The notes below the pieces were generated by a model. It did not search any database, was not told the DNA's origin, and worked only from the letters and a program-made list of their open reading frames with translations. A DNA stretch of 64,000 nt from HLUCCA09 sp038745585 (lineage in GTDB: Bacteria > Pseudomonadota > Alphaproteobacteria > Rhodobacterales > Rhodobacteraceae), in the NCBI GenBank assembly GCA_038745585.1, contig JBCDLH010000003.1, positions 62,001 to 126,000 of the forward strand, in the 5' to 3' direction. Every line of letters starts with the position of its first letter. Position 1 is the first letter of the stretch. The translations under genes were made by a program, and so were the position numbers. Shown here piece by piece: positions 1 to 9,148 of the stretch.

Positions 1-101
1 TTTCCGGATCGGAATTGGTGTTATCCTAAAGCCACGCAACGCGACGTTCGAGAGGTTTACCCAGGTGGCCAGATTGGACCTTGGGACTAAGGTGGAGACC
101 G

Positions 102-2420
102 ATGACCCAGCAGGACCGCCTCCGTTCCGTCCCCGACATCGCTGATGCCGCACCGCTGAAGAGCGCCGGCTACGGCGGCTATGGCGGTCAGCGCCCGCTC
201 GCCGAAGAGGACGCAGGCGATTTCGACCTCCGCGCCATTTTACTCAAGCTCTGGCACGGCAAGTGGATCATTGCGATCTGTTTGATGTTGGGCGGCCTCT
301 TTGGGGTGTTGAATTCCACCCAGCAGCCGGCGCGCTTTTTTGCAACGGGCAAGGTGATGTTTGATGTCCCGCGCGCCAATGTGGATGCCGGGCAAGATGT
401 CGTCGGCGATGTCATCGGGCCGCTGCGCAACCAGATCGAAGTGCTGCGCTCCACCGCGCTATTGGAGCGCGTGGTGGATGATCTCAACTTGACTCAGAAC
501 CCGGCGTTCAACCCGGCGCTCCGTCCGCCGCCGGAGCCCACCTGGAGAGACCGGATCGCCGTGCCGCCCGAGATCCAGGATCTGCTCATCACAATGGGCT
601 TACGAGAACCAATTGCAATTGGCGCCCCGCCGCCCGACCCAGTCGCCGCGGAGGAGCGTCTGCGCCGTCAAATCGTCGAAACCTTGCGCTTAGCTATTCG
701 GCTACGCCCGATCGAGAATTCGCAGGTCCTCGAGATCGGTTACGAGTCTGGAAATGCTCGCCTTGCAGCTGCGATCGTCAATTCGGTGTCGGAGCAGTAC
801 ATCGTTGATCAGCTCGAGGGCCGGCTTGACACGTTTCGTTCAGCGACTGCCTGGCTGACCGAACGGGTCGAAGATCTACAAGAGCGCGTCGAAACGGCAG
901 AAGCCGCAGTACTCGCCTCGCAGGCGCAGATCGCGTTGAACGCCGGCGTTAGCCTCGCAGCAGTCCAACAGCAGCTCGCCGCGTCCACGACGGCGCGCAA
1001 CCTTGCTCAAGATGGAGTGTCGACACTCACAGCACAATACGCCCGCCTTTCCGGCGCTCTCGAGAGCGGAGCGTCCATCTCGGCTTTGCCGGAGTTTCGC
1101 GAGAACGAGGCGATTGCAGCACTCTTGGAGCGCGAGATCGAGCTGCGTGGCAACGATAACGACTTGGCAGACACGCTCCGCCCCTCGCACCCGACGCGGC
1201 TGCGCCTGGCCGAGGATCTTGAGCAAGTGCGCGCGCAGATCCGTTTCGAGGCCGAGCAGGTCGTCGAGGCAGTTCGGCTACAGCTTGATGTTGCCCAAGA
1301 GCGTGAGGCTCAGCTTCGCGAAGAGATACGCGATCTGCAGGCGCGCGAATTGCAGCTTTCGACAGAGGCCGTGGAGGTACGAAATCTCGAACGCGAGGCG
1401 CAAGCCAGCCGGATCCTCTACGAGAACCTCCTGTCGCGTCTGCAAGAGACCAATGCGCAAGAGGATCTACAGACCGCCGATGCTCGTATCTTGACGCCTG
1501 CTGAGGTACCGCTGTCCGCTCTTCCAACCGCTCAGAATCGTTCGTTGACGACGGGGCTGGTCGCGGGGTTTGCGCTTGGGATCGGAATCGTCTTCCTGCT
1601 CGACCGATTGAACAACACGTTCCGTAGCCCCTTTCAACTCGAAGAGATGCTGGGCGTGCCAGTCTTGGCGACGGTGCCGCGTGCGGGCTCGAACATGAAG
1701 CGTGCCGATGTGGTGCAGCGTCTTCGGGAGAAACCGAACTCGGCACTTGCGGAGTCGGTGCGGAACCTTCGGACCTCGATCCTGCTTTCCAATGTCGATG
1801 TCGCGCCGAAAGTTGTGATGTTTTCCTCCTCTGTTCCGCGAGAGGGGAAGTCGACGACATCAATGTTGATGGCGCTGACGTCGCGCCAAATGGGAAAATC
1901 CGCGGTCATTGTCGACTGCGATCTTAGAATGCCAGCTTTGGCAAAGGTACTTCAGGTCAAGGATGAGACGCCGGGCCTCTTGTCGGTGCTGTACGAGACA
2001 GCTTCGATCGATGAAGCGATTTATGTCGAGGAAAGCACCGGTCTCCATGTGCTGATGACCCGCCCGTCCGAGCGCGTGGCCAAGATCAATGCAGCAGACG
2101 TGCTGGCCTCGGCCAAGTTCCGACACATCATCGAGGTGCTTGCCTCCCGCTATGACCGGGTCATCCTCGATACGCCGCCGACCCTCGTGGTCGCCGATGC
2201 GCGGATCGTTTCGGAGTTGGCCGACGCAGTGGTCTTTTGCGTGCGCTGGGACAACACACCCCGCGACGCAGTGAAGGAGGGTCTTCGCGAGCTCCTAAGC
2301 GTTGGTGCCCCGGTTGCGGGCGTCGCAATGACGCTTGTCGACGAGCAACGTGCGGCAACCTATAGCTATGATGGATATAGCTATTATAAGGGCCGATACC
2401 GCGACTACTACGAAGCGTAG
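102..2420 (+). CDS. Wzz/BY-kinase polysaccharide co-polymerase (tyrosine autokinase)
   Basis: Inner-membrane protein that controls chain length and export of an exopolysaccharide by cycles of tyrosine autophosphorylation. The N-terminal half has a Wzz-type segment with a first membrane helix near residues 55-75, a long periplasmic coiled coil (about 200-460) and a second helix near 485-505. The C-terminal half is a BY-kinase with Walker A PREGKST, Walker A' VIVDCDLRMP and Walker B RVILDTPP. The protein ends in the tyrosine cluster YSYDGYSYYKGRYRDYY, the usual autophosphorylation tail. At 772 residues it is a full ExoP/Wzc-like fusion. I chose the ATG preceded by GGTGGAG; a TTG 21 bases upstream is less likely. 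GDP-fucose synthase lies just beyond in opposite orientation, so this is probably the edge of a capsule or exopolysaccharide locus extending left of the window. Confidence 0.93.
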   Translation: MTQQDRLRSVPDIADAAPLKSAGYGGYGGQRPLAEEDAGDFDLRAILLKLWHGKWIIAICLMLGGLFGVLNSTQQPARFFATGKVMFDVPRANVDAGQDVVGDVIGPLRNQIEVLRSTALLERVVDDLNLTQNPAFNPALRPPPEPTWRDRIAVPPEIQDLLITMGLREPIAIGAPPPDPVAAEERLRRQIVETLRLAIRLRPIENSQVLEIGYESGNARLAAAIVNSVSEQYIVDQLEGRLDTFRSATAWLTERVEDLQERVETAEAAVLASQAQIALNAGVSLAAVQQQLAASTTARNLAQDGVSTLTAQYARLSGALESGASISALPEFRENEAIAALLEREIELRGNDNDLADTLRPSHPTRLRLAEDLEQVRAQIRFEAEQVVEAVRLQLDVAQEREAQLREEIRDLQARELQLSTEAVEVRNLEREAQASRILYENLLSRLQETNAQEDLQTADARILTPAEVPLSALPTAQNRSLTTGLVAGFALGIGIVFLLDRLNNTFRSPFQLEEMLGVPVLATVPRAGSNMKRADVVQRLREKPNSALAESVRNLRTSILLSNVDVAPKVVMFSSSVPREGKSTTSMLMALTSRQMGKSAVIVDCDLRMPALAKVLQVKDETPGLLSVLYETASIDEAIYVEESTGLHVLMTRPSERVAKINAADVLASAKFRHIIEVLASRYDRVILDTPPTLVVADARIVSELADAVVFCVRWDNTPRDAVKEGLRELLSVGAPVAGVAMTLVDEQRAATYSYDGYSYYKGRYRDYYEA

Positions 2421-2452
2421 CTGTTTGGCGAGCATGGGCGGGACGCTTCACC

Positions 2453-2469
2453 GCGGTCTTTGAGACCGC
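2453..2469. terminator. short hairpin between convergent genes
   Basis: A 7-bp perfect stem (GCGGTCT/AGACCGC) with a 3-nt loop lies between the convergent ends of the autokinase and GDP-fucose synthase genes. There is no clear T-run on either strand, so a terminator role is only suggested by position. Confidence 0.25.
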
Positions 2470-2610
2470 CAGGCTCCAGTTGCGCGTGAGCTTTGCGCTC
2501 GTTGCGGTGTCGTTTGCCTGCGCGCAGCATCGCTTGAAGTCTTACGCGTGCAGCGTTTTCCCAGCGGGGATCGGCCGCGTTTGACCTTGAGAAGGGTGGA
2601 ACGCAGCGTA

Positions 2611-3576
2611 TCACGCGCGCACATCCGCCGCATTCTCAATGTACCAGCGATAGGTGGCGGCCAGGCCCTCCGACAGAGGGATGCTGGCGCGAAACCCAAG
2701 CCCTGCCAAGCGCTCGATGTTTAAAAGTTTCCGGGGTGCGCCATCGGGTTTGGTGGGGTCGGTCTTGATCGTGCCGGTGAAGCCAACGGCTTGGGCCACC
2801 ATCCCCGCCAGTTCCAGGATCGAAACGTCTGTCCCGGTGCCCACGTTTATGTGGCTTAGCATCGGCTCCGTGGCTGCCGCATAGGCCGCGCGGTCTAGTC
2901 CGAGGACAAAGAGCGAGGCCGCTGCCATGTCGTCGACATGGAGAAACTCGCGCTTCGGCGTGCCAGTGCCCCAGATCGTGACCGATGGTACCCCGGTCTC
3001 CACAGCTTGGTGGAAGCGGCGGATGAGCGCTGGAAGGACGTGGCTGTTCTCGGGGTGAAAATTGTCCCCGGGCCCATAGAGGTTGGTGGGCATGACAGAG
3101 CGGTAGTCGCGCCCATACTGCCGATTGTAGCTCTCGCAGAGCTTGATGCCGGCGATCTTGGCGACAGCGTATGGCTCATTCGTTGGCTCGAGCGGCCCCG
3201 TGAGGAGCGCGTCCTCGGCCATCGGCTGCGGTGCAAGTCGGGGATAGATGCAGGTGGAGCCGAGAAACAGGAGCCTGTCCACACCGGCCAGATGCGCCGC
3301 GTGGATGACGTTCGCCTCCATGATAAGGTTTTCGTAGAGAAACTCTGCTGGGTAAACCGTGTTGGCGTGGATCCCCCCCACTTTTGCGGCGGCGAGGATT
3401 ACTGTGTCCGGCCGCGCATCTGCAAGAAAGCGCGTCACGGCGTGTTGATCGGTCAAGTTAAGTTCGGCACGGGTGCGGGTCAGGATATCGGCGGCCGCCA
3501 CGCCCTGAGTGCGCAACTGGCGGTGAATGGCAGACCCCACCATTCCGCGATGCCCCGCAAGGAAATAACGGTTCAT
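2611..3576 (-). CDS. fcl: GDP-L-fucose synthase
   Basis: NADPH-dependent epimerase/reductase converting GDP-4-keto-6-deoxy-D-mannose to GDP-L-fucose for extracellular polysaccharide. The 321-residue length matches the family. The N-terminal Rossmann motif is GHRGMVGSAI. The extended-SDR catalytic set is visible as FLGSTCIYP (Ser) and PYAVAKIAG (Tyr and Lys), followed by the family block PTNLYGPGDNFHPENSHVLP. The frame stays open far upstream, but that part is low-complexity; the ATG beginning MNRYFLAG is where the family normally starts. The partner GDP-mannose 4,6-dehydratase (gmd) is not in the window. It faces the tyrosine autokinase gene, consistent with an exopolysaccharide locus. Confidence 0.93.
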   Translation of the reverse strand: MNRYFLAGHRGMVGSAIHRQLRTQGVAAADILTRTRAELNLTDQHAVTRFLADARPDTVILAAAKVGGIHANTVYPAEFLYENLIMEANVIHAAHLAGVDRLLFLGSTCIYPRLAPQPMAEDALLTGPLEPTNEPYAVAKIAGIKLCESYNRQYGRDYRSVMPTNLYGPGDNFHPENSHVLPALIRRFHQAVETGVPSVTIWGTGTPKREFLHVDDMAAASLFVLGLDRAAYAAATEPMLSHINVGTGTDVSILELAGMVAQAVGFTGTIKTDPTKPDGAPRKLLNIERLAGLGFRASIPLSEGLAATYRWYIENAADVRA

Positions 3577-4054
3577 TTCGAGCGCTCCAGATTGGGCCTG
3601 CCAGCGCTTGGGTCGGTGCATTGACCACATCGCAGACGCCGAGGACAGTGTCGTCGACGCCAGCCTACTCTGCGAGGCGTCGTGTTCGCCAGTGTTCTCG
3701 ATCTTCGCATGCCAAAGTGCACGTCTCGACGTCGAGCTCTGGCCGCTATCCCGAGCCGTATGCCTGACCCAGCGATGGAGCGCCGCGCCGCGGGATGAGA
3801 AAAGACGCGCAAGGCACCCGCCGCGCCGCCCAACGCACCGCATATCGACGATCCGTCCCTGGAAAACCCCTGGGCGGAGGTCTTGTGATCCGTCGCACGT
3901 CAGCGCCCTACCACTATGGTCATTGGCTGTCCGCGACAGCGATGGGACGCCGCGCCTCTCGTTCCGAACGGCGCAAGCAAGAAACAGCCTCCGCTTGACC
4001 AGCGGCCTTGCGCGGGTGAGTGAGCGGATGGCGTTCGAAGGGGAGAGGAGCAAA
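3577..4054. other. divergent intergenic region, nothing recognised
   Basis: About 480 bases separate the starts of GDP-fucose synthase (leftward) and the Ldh2 dehydrogenase (rightward), so promoters for both must lie here. Open frames in it have no recognisable protein and look like high-G+C background. I see no repeat or clear operator. Confidence 0.5.
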
Positions 4055-5071
4055 ATGGCGGCAGAGACAGAGCGGCTTACGCTGGCAGACGCGCGGGCGC
4101 TGATCGCGTCGGCGCTTGGCGCGGTCGGTGTGCCGGGCGCACAGGCGGCGTCGGTCGCCAAGGCCCTCGTTGCGGCCGAGGCGGAGGGCCAGGTCGGCCA
4201 TGGCTTTTCCAGGCTGGCCGATTACGCGGCTCAGGCGAAGAGCGGCAAGATCCAAGCGACGGCAGAGCCAGAGGTTCAGGCGGTCTCGCAGACGGCGCTG
4301 CGTGTCGATGCGCGCCATGGCTTTGCCTTTCCTGCGCTAGACGCTGCAATCGAAGCTGGCTGCAGCGTGGCTGCTCGGTTTGGGACCGCGCAGATGCTCG
4401 TCTCACGCTCACACCATTGTGGGGCGCTATCGGTTCAGGTCGAGAAGATCGCCGAGCGCGGGCAGATCGGGCTAATGGTCGCCAACTCGCCGCCCGCCAT
4501 CGCGCCCTGGGGCTCTCACGTTCCGATCTTTGGCACCAATCCGATCGCCTTTGCTGTGCCACGGACAGCGCAGGCCCCGTTGGTCATCGACCTGTCGCTG
4601 AGCCGCGTCGCGCGGGGCAAAATCATGCATGCCAAAAAAACCTGTCAGAGCATTCCCGCGGGATGGGCGCTCGACAAGGACGGTCATCCGACGACGGAGC
4701 CCGAGGCGGCGCTTTCGGGCTCCATGGTCCCTATCGGTGAAGCGAAAGGAACGGCGCTGGCGCTGATGGTCGAGATCCTCGCGACGACCTTGACGGGGGC
4801 CAATCCAAGCGCCGAGGTCTCGTCGTTCTTTACCCCGGACGGGCCGCCGCCTGGGACGGGGCAATTCCTCATGGCGTTGAGGCCCCACGAGCCGGATGCA
4901 TTTGCCGCGCGGCTCGAAGCGCTCCTCGCTTCGATCACGGCGCTTGAGGGTGCGCGTCTCCCTGGCGCGTGGCGTGCGGCGGCGATCGCGCAAGCGCAAG
5001 CCGGGGGGATTGATGTGCCGCGCGCCTATGTCTCGGTCGCGCGAAGACTGGCGGCGGGGCAGGGCGGCTAG
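4055..5071 (+). CDS. Ldh2 family malate/lactate/sulfolactate-type dehydrogenase
   Basis: NAD(P)-dependent 2-hydroxyacid or imine reductase of the Ldh2/MDH2/YlbC fold (338 residues, typical). Family blocks are visible in order: the catalytic SRSHHCGALS near residue 110, NSPPAIAPWG and GTNPIAFAVP near 150-170, PAGWALDKDGHPTTEP near 200, and PIGEAKGTALALMVEIL near 225. The substrate cannot be read from sequence; relatives act on malate, L-lactate, (R)-sulfolactate, ureidoglycolate or cyclic imines. The ATG follows GGGAGAGGAG; another ATG 27 bases upstream is possible. It stands alone, with no transporter or pathway partner next to it. Confidence 0.85.
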   Translation: MAAETERLTLADARALIASALGAVGVPGAQAASVAKALVAAEAEGQVGHGFSRLADYAAQAKSGKIQATAEPEVQAVSQTALRVDARHGFAFPALDAAIEAGCSVAARFGTAQMLVSRSHHCGALSVQVEKIAERGQIGLMVANSPPAIAPWGSHVPIFGTNPIAFAVPRTAQAPLVIDLSLSRVARGKIMHAKKTCQSIPAGWALDKDGHPTTEPEAALSGSMVPIGEAKGTALALMVEILATTLTGANPSAEVSSFFTPDGPPPGTGQFLMALRPHEPDAFAARLEALLASITALEGARLPGAWRAAAIAQAQAGGIDVPRAYVSVARRLAAGQGG

Positions 5072-5301
5072 GCGGCTCGCGGACCATTGGCGCCCGCCGC
5101 TTGGGCGACCAAGGCGCGCCGCGATAGGTCCAACAAGACAATCGCTCCCGCCTGACCGATCTTGGGACCAGAGTATCGGTTCGCGCGGCTGGCCGTGTTC
5201 CATCGGTGCATGAGCAAGGTTGCGCAGCTTGCGTCCAGCACCATGCCAACGCAGCGGAGCGAAAGTGCCTAAACACCGGCGTGTCGTTTGGGGCGATAAG
5301 T

Positions 5302-5412
5302 GCGTTTCGCGCAAAACCTGGATCACGGCCTTGCGCGAAATGCTGTGCAGCGTTCAAGCGGTGCGGGCGTCTCGCCTTTCGCTGATGTCTCAGGTTGAAG
5401 GCGAGACGCTTT
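5302..5412 (+). ncRNA. tandem-hairpin element with complementary loops
   Basis: The 550-base gap between the Ldh2 gene and the leftward fasciclin gene contains no convincing protein. It does hold two long adjacent hairpins. The first (5302-5343) pairs 13 bp including one G-U, around core arms TTTCGCGCAA/TTGCGCGAAA. The second (5367-5409) is a perfect 12-bp stem GCGTCTCGCCTT/AAGGCGAGACGC followed by TTTA. Loop 1 contains AACCTG (5315-5320) and loop 2 its exact complement CAGGTT (5391-5396), so the loops could kiss. It may be a small RNA, a 3'-UTR terminator complex of the dehydrogenase, or a dispersed palindromic repeat. The fold is read directly; transcription is inferred. Confidence 0.4.
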
Positions 5413-5550
5413 AGGGCGTGAACTGGCTAACCCTGTCCAATCGAGCCGGCGGATGTCCAAAGTGCGGGAGCGCGCTGCCAAAACGCAAGCGCTGCCCTTC
5501 AATCACCATGCGCGCTCCCAGATTGCGCAACACGGGGCAGGCGACACGAT

Positions 5551-5618
5551 AAAACCGGGCCCGGCTTGGGAGCCAGACCCGGTCCTTGGGGACGCGGCCT
5601 GCGGGGGAAGCAGGCCGC
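5551..5618 (-). terminator. double hairpin terminator of the fasciclin gene
   Basis: Reading leftward from the fasciclin stop codon, a 9-bp hairpin (GCGGCCTGC/GCAGGCCGC, 5594-5618) is followed by an 11-bp stem with two G-U pairs (5555-5582) and then TTTTA. The second hairpin is a classic intrinsic terminator. Confidence 0.8.
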
Positions 5619-5623
5619 TCTCG

Positions 5624-8107
5624 TCAGGCCATCGCGAAGGGGTCGTCGATCAGGCCTGCGATCTCAACGATAAGCCCATCATCGCTGTTTTGCGTGGCAT
5701 CGGCGAAGCCGGCGATGAGGTCTTGCGCAGCCACCAGGCTCGCGTCTCGGTCGTCCCGGTCGTAGGCGTCGTTGACGGCGGTTGCGTCCTCGACATCGCC
5801 CAGGCCTTCGACAACCGCATACAGCAAGCCGAGATCGACTTTGTCCGAGATAACCTGCGCATCTGCGGCGGAGCCGGTATCGGCCTGCGCGCCCTTGATC
5901 AGCGCCAGCATAAACTCGGCGCGGGTGACATTTCCGTCGTCGAGCTCGCCGACCCAATACTCTTTTCCGGCCGTGTCGGCCTCCCGGTCGAAGAGGTTCT
6001 CGTAAGCGATGTCGACCAGTTCCCCGTGCTCACCCTGGGCGGGCAGCTTCATCAGGCTCTCTTCCTGAACAAAGAAGCTCGATGCGATCTGGCCGATGCC
6101 GAAACCGTCGGCAAGCTCAGTGCCCCAGAAGTAGAGGCCGAGCGCATCAGGCGTCCGGTCGAAATAGGCGACATAGAGCTCGGCGATCTCGACGAGTTCC
6201 GCTTCGCCGAGGCCCGTCGCGGCCGTGAGGACCGTCAGGTCGATGCCGTCCTCGGCAACAAAGTCGAACCCGTCTCCGAAGGTCAGCGTCTCGACATCGA
6301 CAAGCGTGTCGGTGCCCGTGCCACCATCGGCGCGGTCGGTCACGGTCACCTCGTTGTCGTTGAAGGCAAGGGTGTAGCTTGTCACCGACCCGCTCACGTC
6401 TGCGGTGTCGCTGCCATCGCCACCGAGGAAGAGATCGTTCCCCGCGCCGCCCTCAAAGCTGTCGTCGCCGCCGAGGCCGGAGACGAGGTCGTTGTCGTCG
6501 CCGACGATAAAGGTCTCTGCCGTGTCATCGCCGATGATAAAGTCGACATCATTCGAGCCGTCCGACACGAGAAGATCCACCGGCAGCAGCACGCCGTCGA
6601 TCACGTGAACAACGCCGTTCGCGAGAGTGATGTCTGTCTCGATGAGTACCGGATTTCGCAGCTCTGGATCGGCATCGACGATGCTATTGGCGCTGACGCC
6701 GAGCGTGGGCCCGAGCAGCGTCGGGATGCTGTCGGCGCTCAGCACATCGTCGGCAATGAACTCGCCCGGTGCGACGTGATAGCTGAGGATATCGGTGAGA
6801 AGCGGCACCGGGTCGCCCCCGCCGCTGAGCAGAGTGAGGGCGTCGACGATGAAGGAAAACGCATCGGCCTCAAACGTGTCATTGTTCGGGTCGCCGTCAA
6901 AGCCGAGAGTCTGTGCGATATCGACAAAGGCCAGATCGTCGGGAGCGAAGACCGTCAAAGACGCTGCCGGGTCGTCGAGTGCGGCCGTCAAACCCGCGAT
7001 GTTTAGCGATGTGAGCAGAATGTCGAAGTCGTTCGCCGTGCCGTCAAACTCACCGCCTGACGCCGCCACCAGATCGGCAATGGTTGTGTTGCCGGGGATG
7101 TCGAGCGGAATGAGGACGCGGTCGATCGCCTGGATAATGCCATTCGATCCTTCGATATCGGCGATTGCGATCTCGGGGTCTTCCAAATCGGGCTCGCCGT
7201 CGACAAGCAACGGGGAGTCCGGCGCGATCGTCGCCCCATTGAGCAACGTATTGATGCTGTCGGACGCCAAAACCTCTTGGCCGGTCTTGGCACCTTCCGA
7301 GACATGGTAGAGCAGGATATCGGTCAAGAGCGGGACCGGGTCACCCCCGCTGAGATCAGTCAGGGCTGCAACGATCGCATCAAAGACCGCGTCTTCGTCT
7401 TCGGGGTCGCCCGTATAGCCGAAGTCGGCCGCAAGCGCGGCGAAAGCGGCATCGGTGGGGGCAAAGACCGTGATGTCGTCGAGATCCGCGACGGTGTCGA
7501 CGAGGTTGGCCGTGCTGAGCGCTTGCACCAGGATCTCGAAATCCGGGTTGTTCACGGCGATATCGACGACGTTGGGCGGCGGTGGCGTATTGCCGGGAAT
7601 GTCGAGCGGGATGAGCACGCGGTCGATGGCTTGGATAACACCGTTCGAGCCCTGAATGTCGGGAATTACGATGGTCGGGTCCTGCAGGTCAGGCTCGTTG
7701 TCGGCCAGCATTCCCGCGCTCGCCGTAAACGTCGCATCCTCAAGCAGCGTCGGAACGATGCCGTTTAAGTCGTCGGCCAGCGTTTCCGTGCCCGAGACAT
7801 GGTAGAGCAGAATATCGGTCAGGAGCGGAATTGGGTCGCCCCCATTGAGATCCGAAAGGGCGGCTGCAATCGCGCCGAACACCGCGTCCTCGTCTTCCGG
7901 GTCACCGGTATAGCCGAGATCGACGGCCAGTGCCGCAAAGGCGGCGTCGGTCGGGGCGAAGACAGTGATGTCATTCAGCCCGGACACGGTGTCTACGAGC
8001 CCTGCCGCGCCGAGCGCGGTCACCAGAATGTCGAAGTTGTCGTTCCCGACCGCGATATCGACGACGTTCTCGTCGTTGCTGACGGTTACGTTTTCGGCGT
8101 CGCTCAT
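5624..8107 (-). CDS. secreted triple-fasciclin / RTX / DUF4214 adhesin-like protein
   Basis: Predicted extracellular or surface adhesion protein of 827 residues, strongly acidic. Three fasciclin (FAS1) domains follow each other (about 14-165, 172-320 and 330-505), each with the H1 motif TVFAPTDAAFAAL (TVFAPDDLAF in the third) and an H2-type VIQAIDRVL or VHVIDGVLLP end. A short RTX segment follows (GGDDSFEGGAGNDLF, near 540) that would bind calcium. Residues about 640-800 form a DUF4214 domain (VAYFDRTPDALGLYFW). There is no N-terminal signal peptide, so with the RTX repeats I infer type I secretion from a C-terminal signal; no ABC exporter is nearby. GGAGGA precedes the ATG and a strong terminator follows. 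It is a monocistronic unit, possibly a biofilm-matrix partner of the exopolysaccharide genes. Confidence 0.9.
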   Translation of the reverse strand: MSDAENVTVSNDENVVDIAVGNDNFDILVTALGAAGLVDTVSGLNDITVFAPTDAAFAALAVDLGYTGDPEDEDAVFGAIAAALSDLNGGDPIPLLTDILLYHVSGTETLADDLNGIVPTLLEDATFTASAGMLADNEPDLQDPTIVIPDIQGSNGVIQAIDRVLIPLDIPGNTPPPPNVVDIAVNNPDFEILVQALSTANLVDTVADLDDITVFAPTDAAFAALAADFGYTGDPEDEDAVFDAIVAALTDLSGGDPVPLLTDILLYHVSEGAKTGQEVLASDSINTLLNGATIAPDSPLLVDGEPDLEDPEIAIADIEGSNGIIQAIDRVLIPLDIPGNTTIADLVAASGGEFDGTANDFDILLTSLNIAGLTAALDDPAASLTVFAPDDLAFVDIAQTLGFDGDPNNDTFEADAFSFIVDALTLLSGGGDPVPLLTDILSYHVAPGEFIADDVLSADSIPTLLGPTLGVSANSIVDADPELRNPVLIETDITLANGVVHVIDGVLLPVDLLVSDGSNDVDFIIGDDTAETFIVGDDNDLVSGLGGDDSFEGGAGNDLFLGGDGSDTADVSGSVTSYTLAFNDNEVTVTDRADGGTGTDTLVDVETLTFGDGFDFVAEDGIDLTVLTAATGLGEAELVEIAELYVAYFDRTPDALGLYFWGTELADGFGIGQIASSFFVQEESLMKLPAQGEHGELVDIAYENLFDREADTAGKEYWVGELDDGNVTRAEFMLALIKGAQADTGSAADAQVISDKVDLGLLYAVVEGLGDVEDATAVNDAYDRDDRDASLVAAQDLIAGFADATQNSDDGLIVEIAGLIDDPFAMA

Positions 8108-8238
8108 CTTGGTCTTCCTCCAGTCGGTGGCGCGCGGGTGCGCCGTGATCTTTTATGCCCCATGACACGAAGCACTTCGCGCGTGGGAATAATACACACA
8201 GGATAAGATGTCGCACCCGGCGACAAGGTCAAGAAATA

Positions 8239-8257
8239 TGTGGAAGAAAATTCCACA
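8239..8257. promoter_or_regulatory. 7-bp inverted repeat upstream of the DUF6502 gene
   Basis: TGTGGAA-N5-TTCCACA lies 18 bases before the DUF6502 start, within the 167-bp divergent region shared with the fasciclin gene. It could be an operator or a leader hairpin; the AT-rich stretch AATAATACACAC just to its left would serve the leftward promoter. Confidence 0.35.
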
Positions 8258-8274
8258 GGACGTAAGTCTCGCCC

Positions 8275-9144
8275 ATGGCAACGCCCGATGAGGACCCTTT
8301 TCCGCGCCTGCTGCGCGGCTTACTGCGCCCGCTCGTGCGAACCTTTATCGCGCGAGGCCTGACAGCACCAGCACTCTATCGCCTCCTCAAGCGCATTTAT
8401 GTGGAGGTGGCGCATGAAGATTTCCGGATTGGGGACGATCCGCCGACCGACAGCCGGATTAGCATGATGACGGGCGTGCATCGCCGCGATGTGAGAACGT
8501 TCCTAGACGAGGGCGATGCGGGCTGGGAAGAGACGCGGCGCAAGGTGGCGACCTTTGCGACCGTTCTCGGCCAATGGCTGGCACGGACGGACACGACCGA
8601 TGCCCAGGGCCGCCCGCTTCCATTGCCCCGTGCCGCAGAACGCGGGGTTAGCTTTGAGGCGCTTGTTCGCGATGTGAGCACCGATATCCGCCCGCGCACC
8701 GTGCTCGACGAGTTGCTGCGCCAGGGCGTCGTCGAGGAAGGCGAGGACGGGCTTCTGCGCGTCGCCGAAGGGGCCGCTGCGGGGCCGGGCGCGGAGGAGG
8801 ACAAGCTCGTCTTTTTCGCCGCCAACGTTGGCGATCACATCGCCGCCGCCTCGGAGAACCTACTGGCCGACGCGCCGCCCTTTTACGAGCGCGCCGTCTT
8901 CTACACCCGACTGACCGACGCGTCTCTCGACGCGGTCGAGGCGCTGGCGCGGGAAAAGGCGCAGAGCTTGCTCGAAGAGATCAACCGCGAGAGTGCCGCA
9001 GTCCAGGCGGCGGACCGTGCTGCACCGGACAATACCGGGCGCTACCGCCTAGGGGTTTACTTCTACCGCACGGCAGGGTCGGGTGCGCCGAGCGCAGGAG
9101 CGACAACGGCGCCAGATGCCGATACGACGACCGACGGAGACTAG
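8275..9144 (+). CDS. DUF6502 family protein
   Basis: A 289-residue protein matching the DUF6502 family. The N-terminal part (LLRPLVRTFIARGLTAPALY, then DSRISMMTGVHRRDVRTFL) resembles a winged-helix DNA-binding region. The middle contains a second helical domain and the C-terminal third is low complexity rich in Ala, Thr and Asp. The function is not established; a regulatory role is inferred from the HTH-like start. It forms a two-gene unit with the following DUF5666 lipoprotein, four bases downstream, an arrangement I associate with alphaproteobacteria. No signal peptide or membrane helix is visible. Confidence 0.8.
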   Translation: MATPDEDPFPRLLRGLLRPLVRTFIARGLTAPALYRLLKRIYVEVAHEDFRIGDDPPTDSRISMMTGVHRRDVRTFLDEGDAGWEETRRKVATFATVLGQWLARTDTTDAQGRPLPLPRAAERGVSFEALVRDVSTDIRPRTVLDELLRQGVVEEGEDGLLRVAEGAAAGPGAEEDKLVFFAANVGDHIAAASENLLADAPPFYERAVFYTRLTDASLDAVEALAREKAQSLLEEINRESAAVQAADRAAPDNTGRYRLGVYFYRTAGSGAPSAGATTAPDADTTTDGD

Positions 9145-9148
9145 GAAC

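Noticed and set aside
3577..4161. N-terminal extension of GDP-fucose synthase
   Set aside because: The frame is open but low complexity, and would overlap the divergent dehydrogenase; the family begins at MNRYFLAG.
5453..7006. Long open frame on the plus strand across the fasciclin gene
   Set aside because: It is antisense to a gene with clear fasciclin, RTX and DUF4214 domains; its own translation has no recognisable motif and reflects high G+C content.
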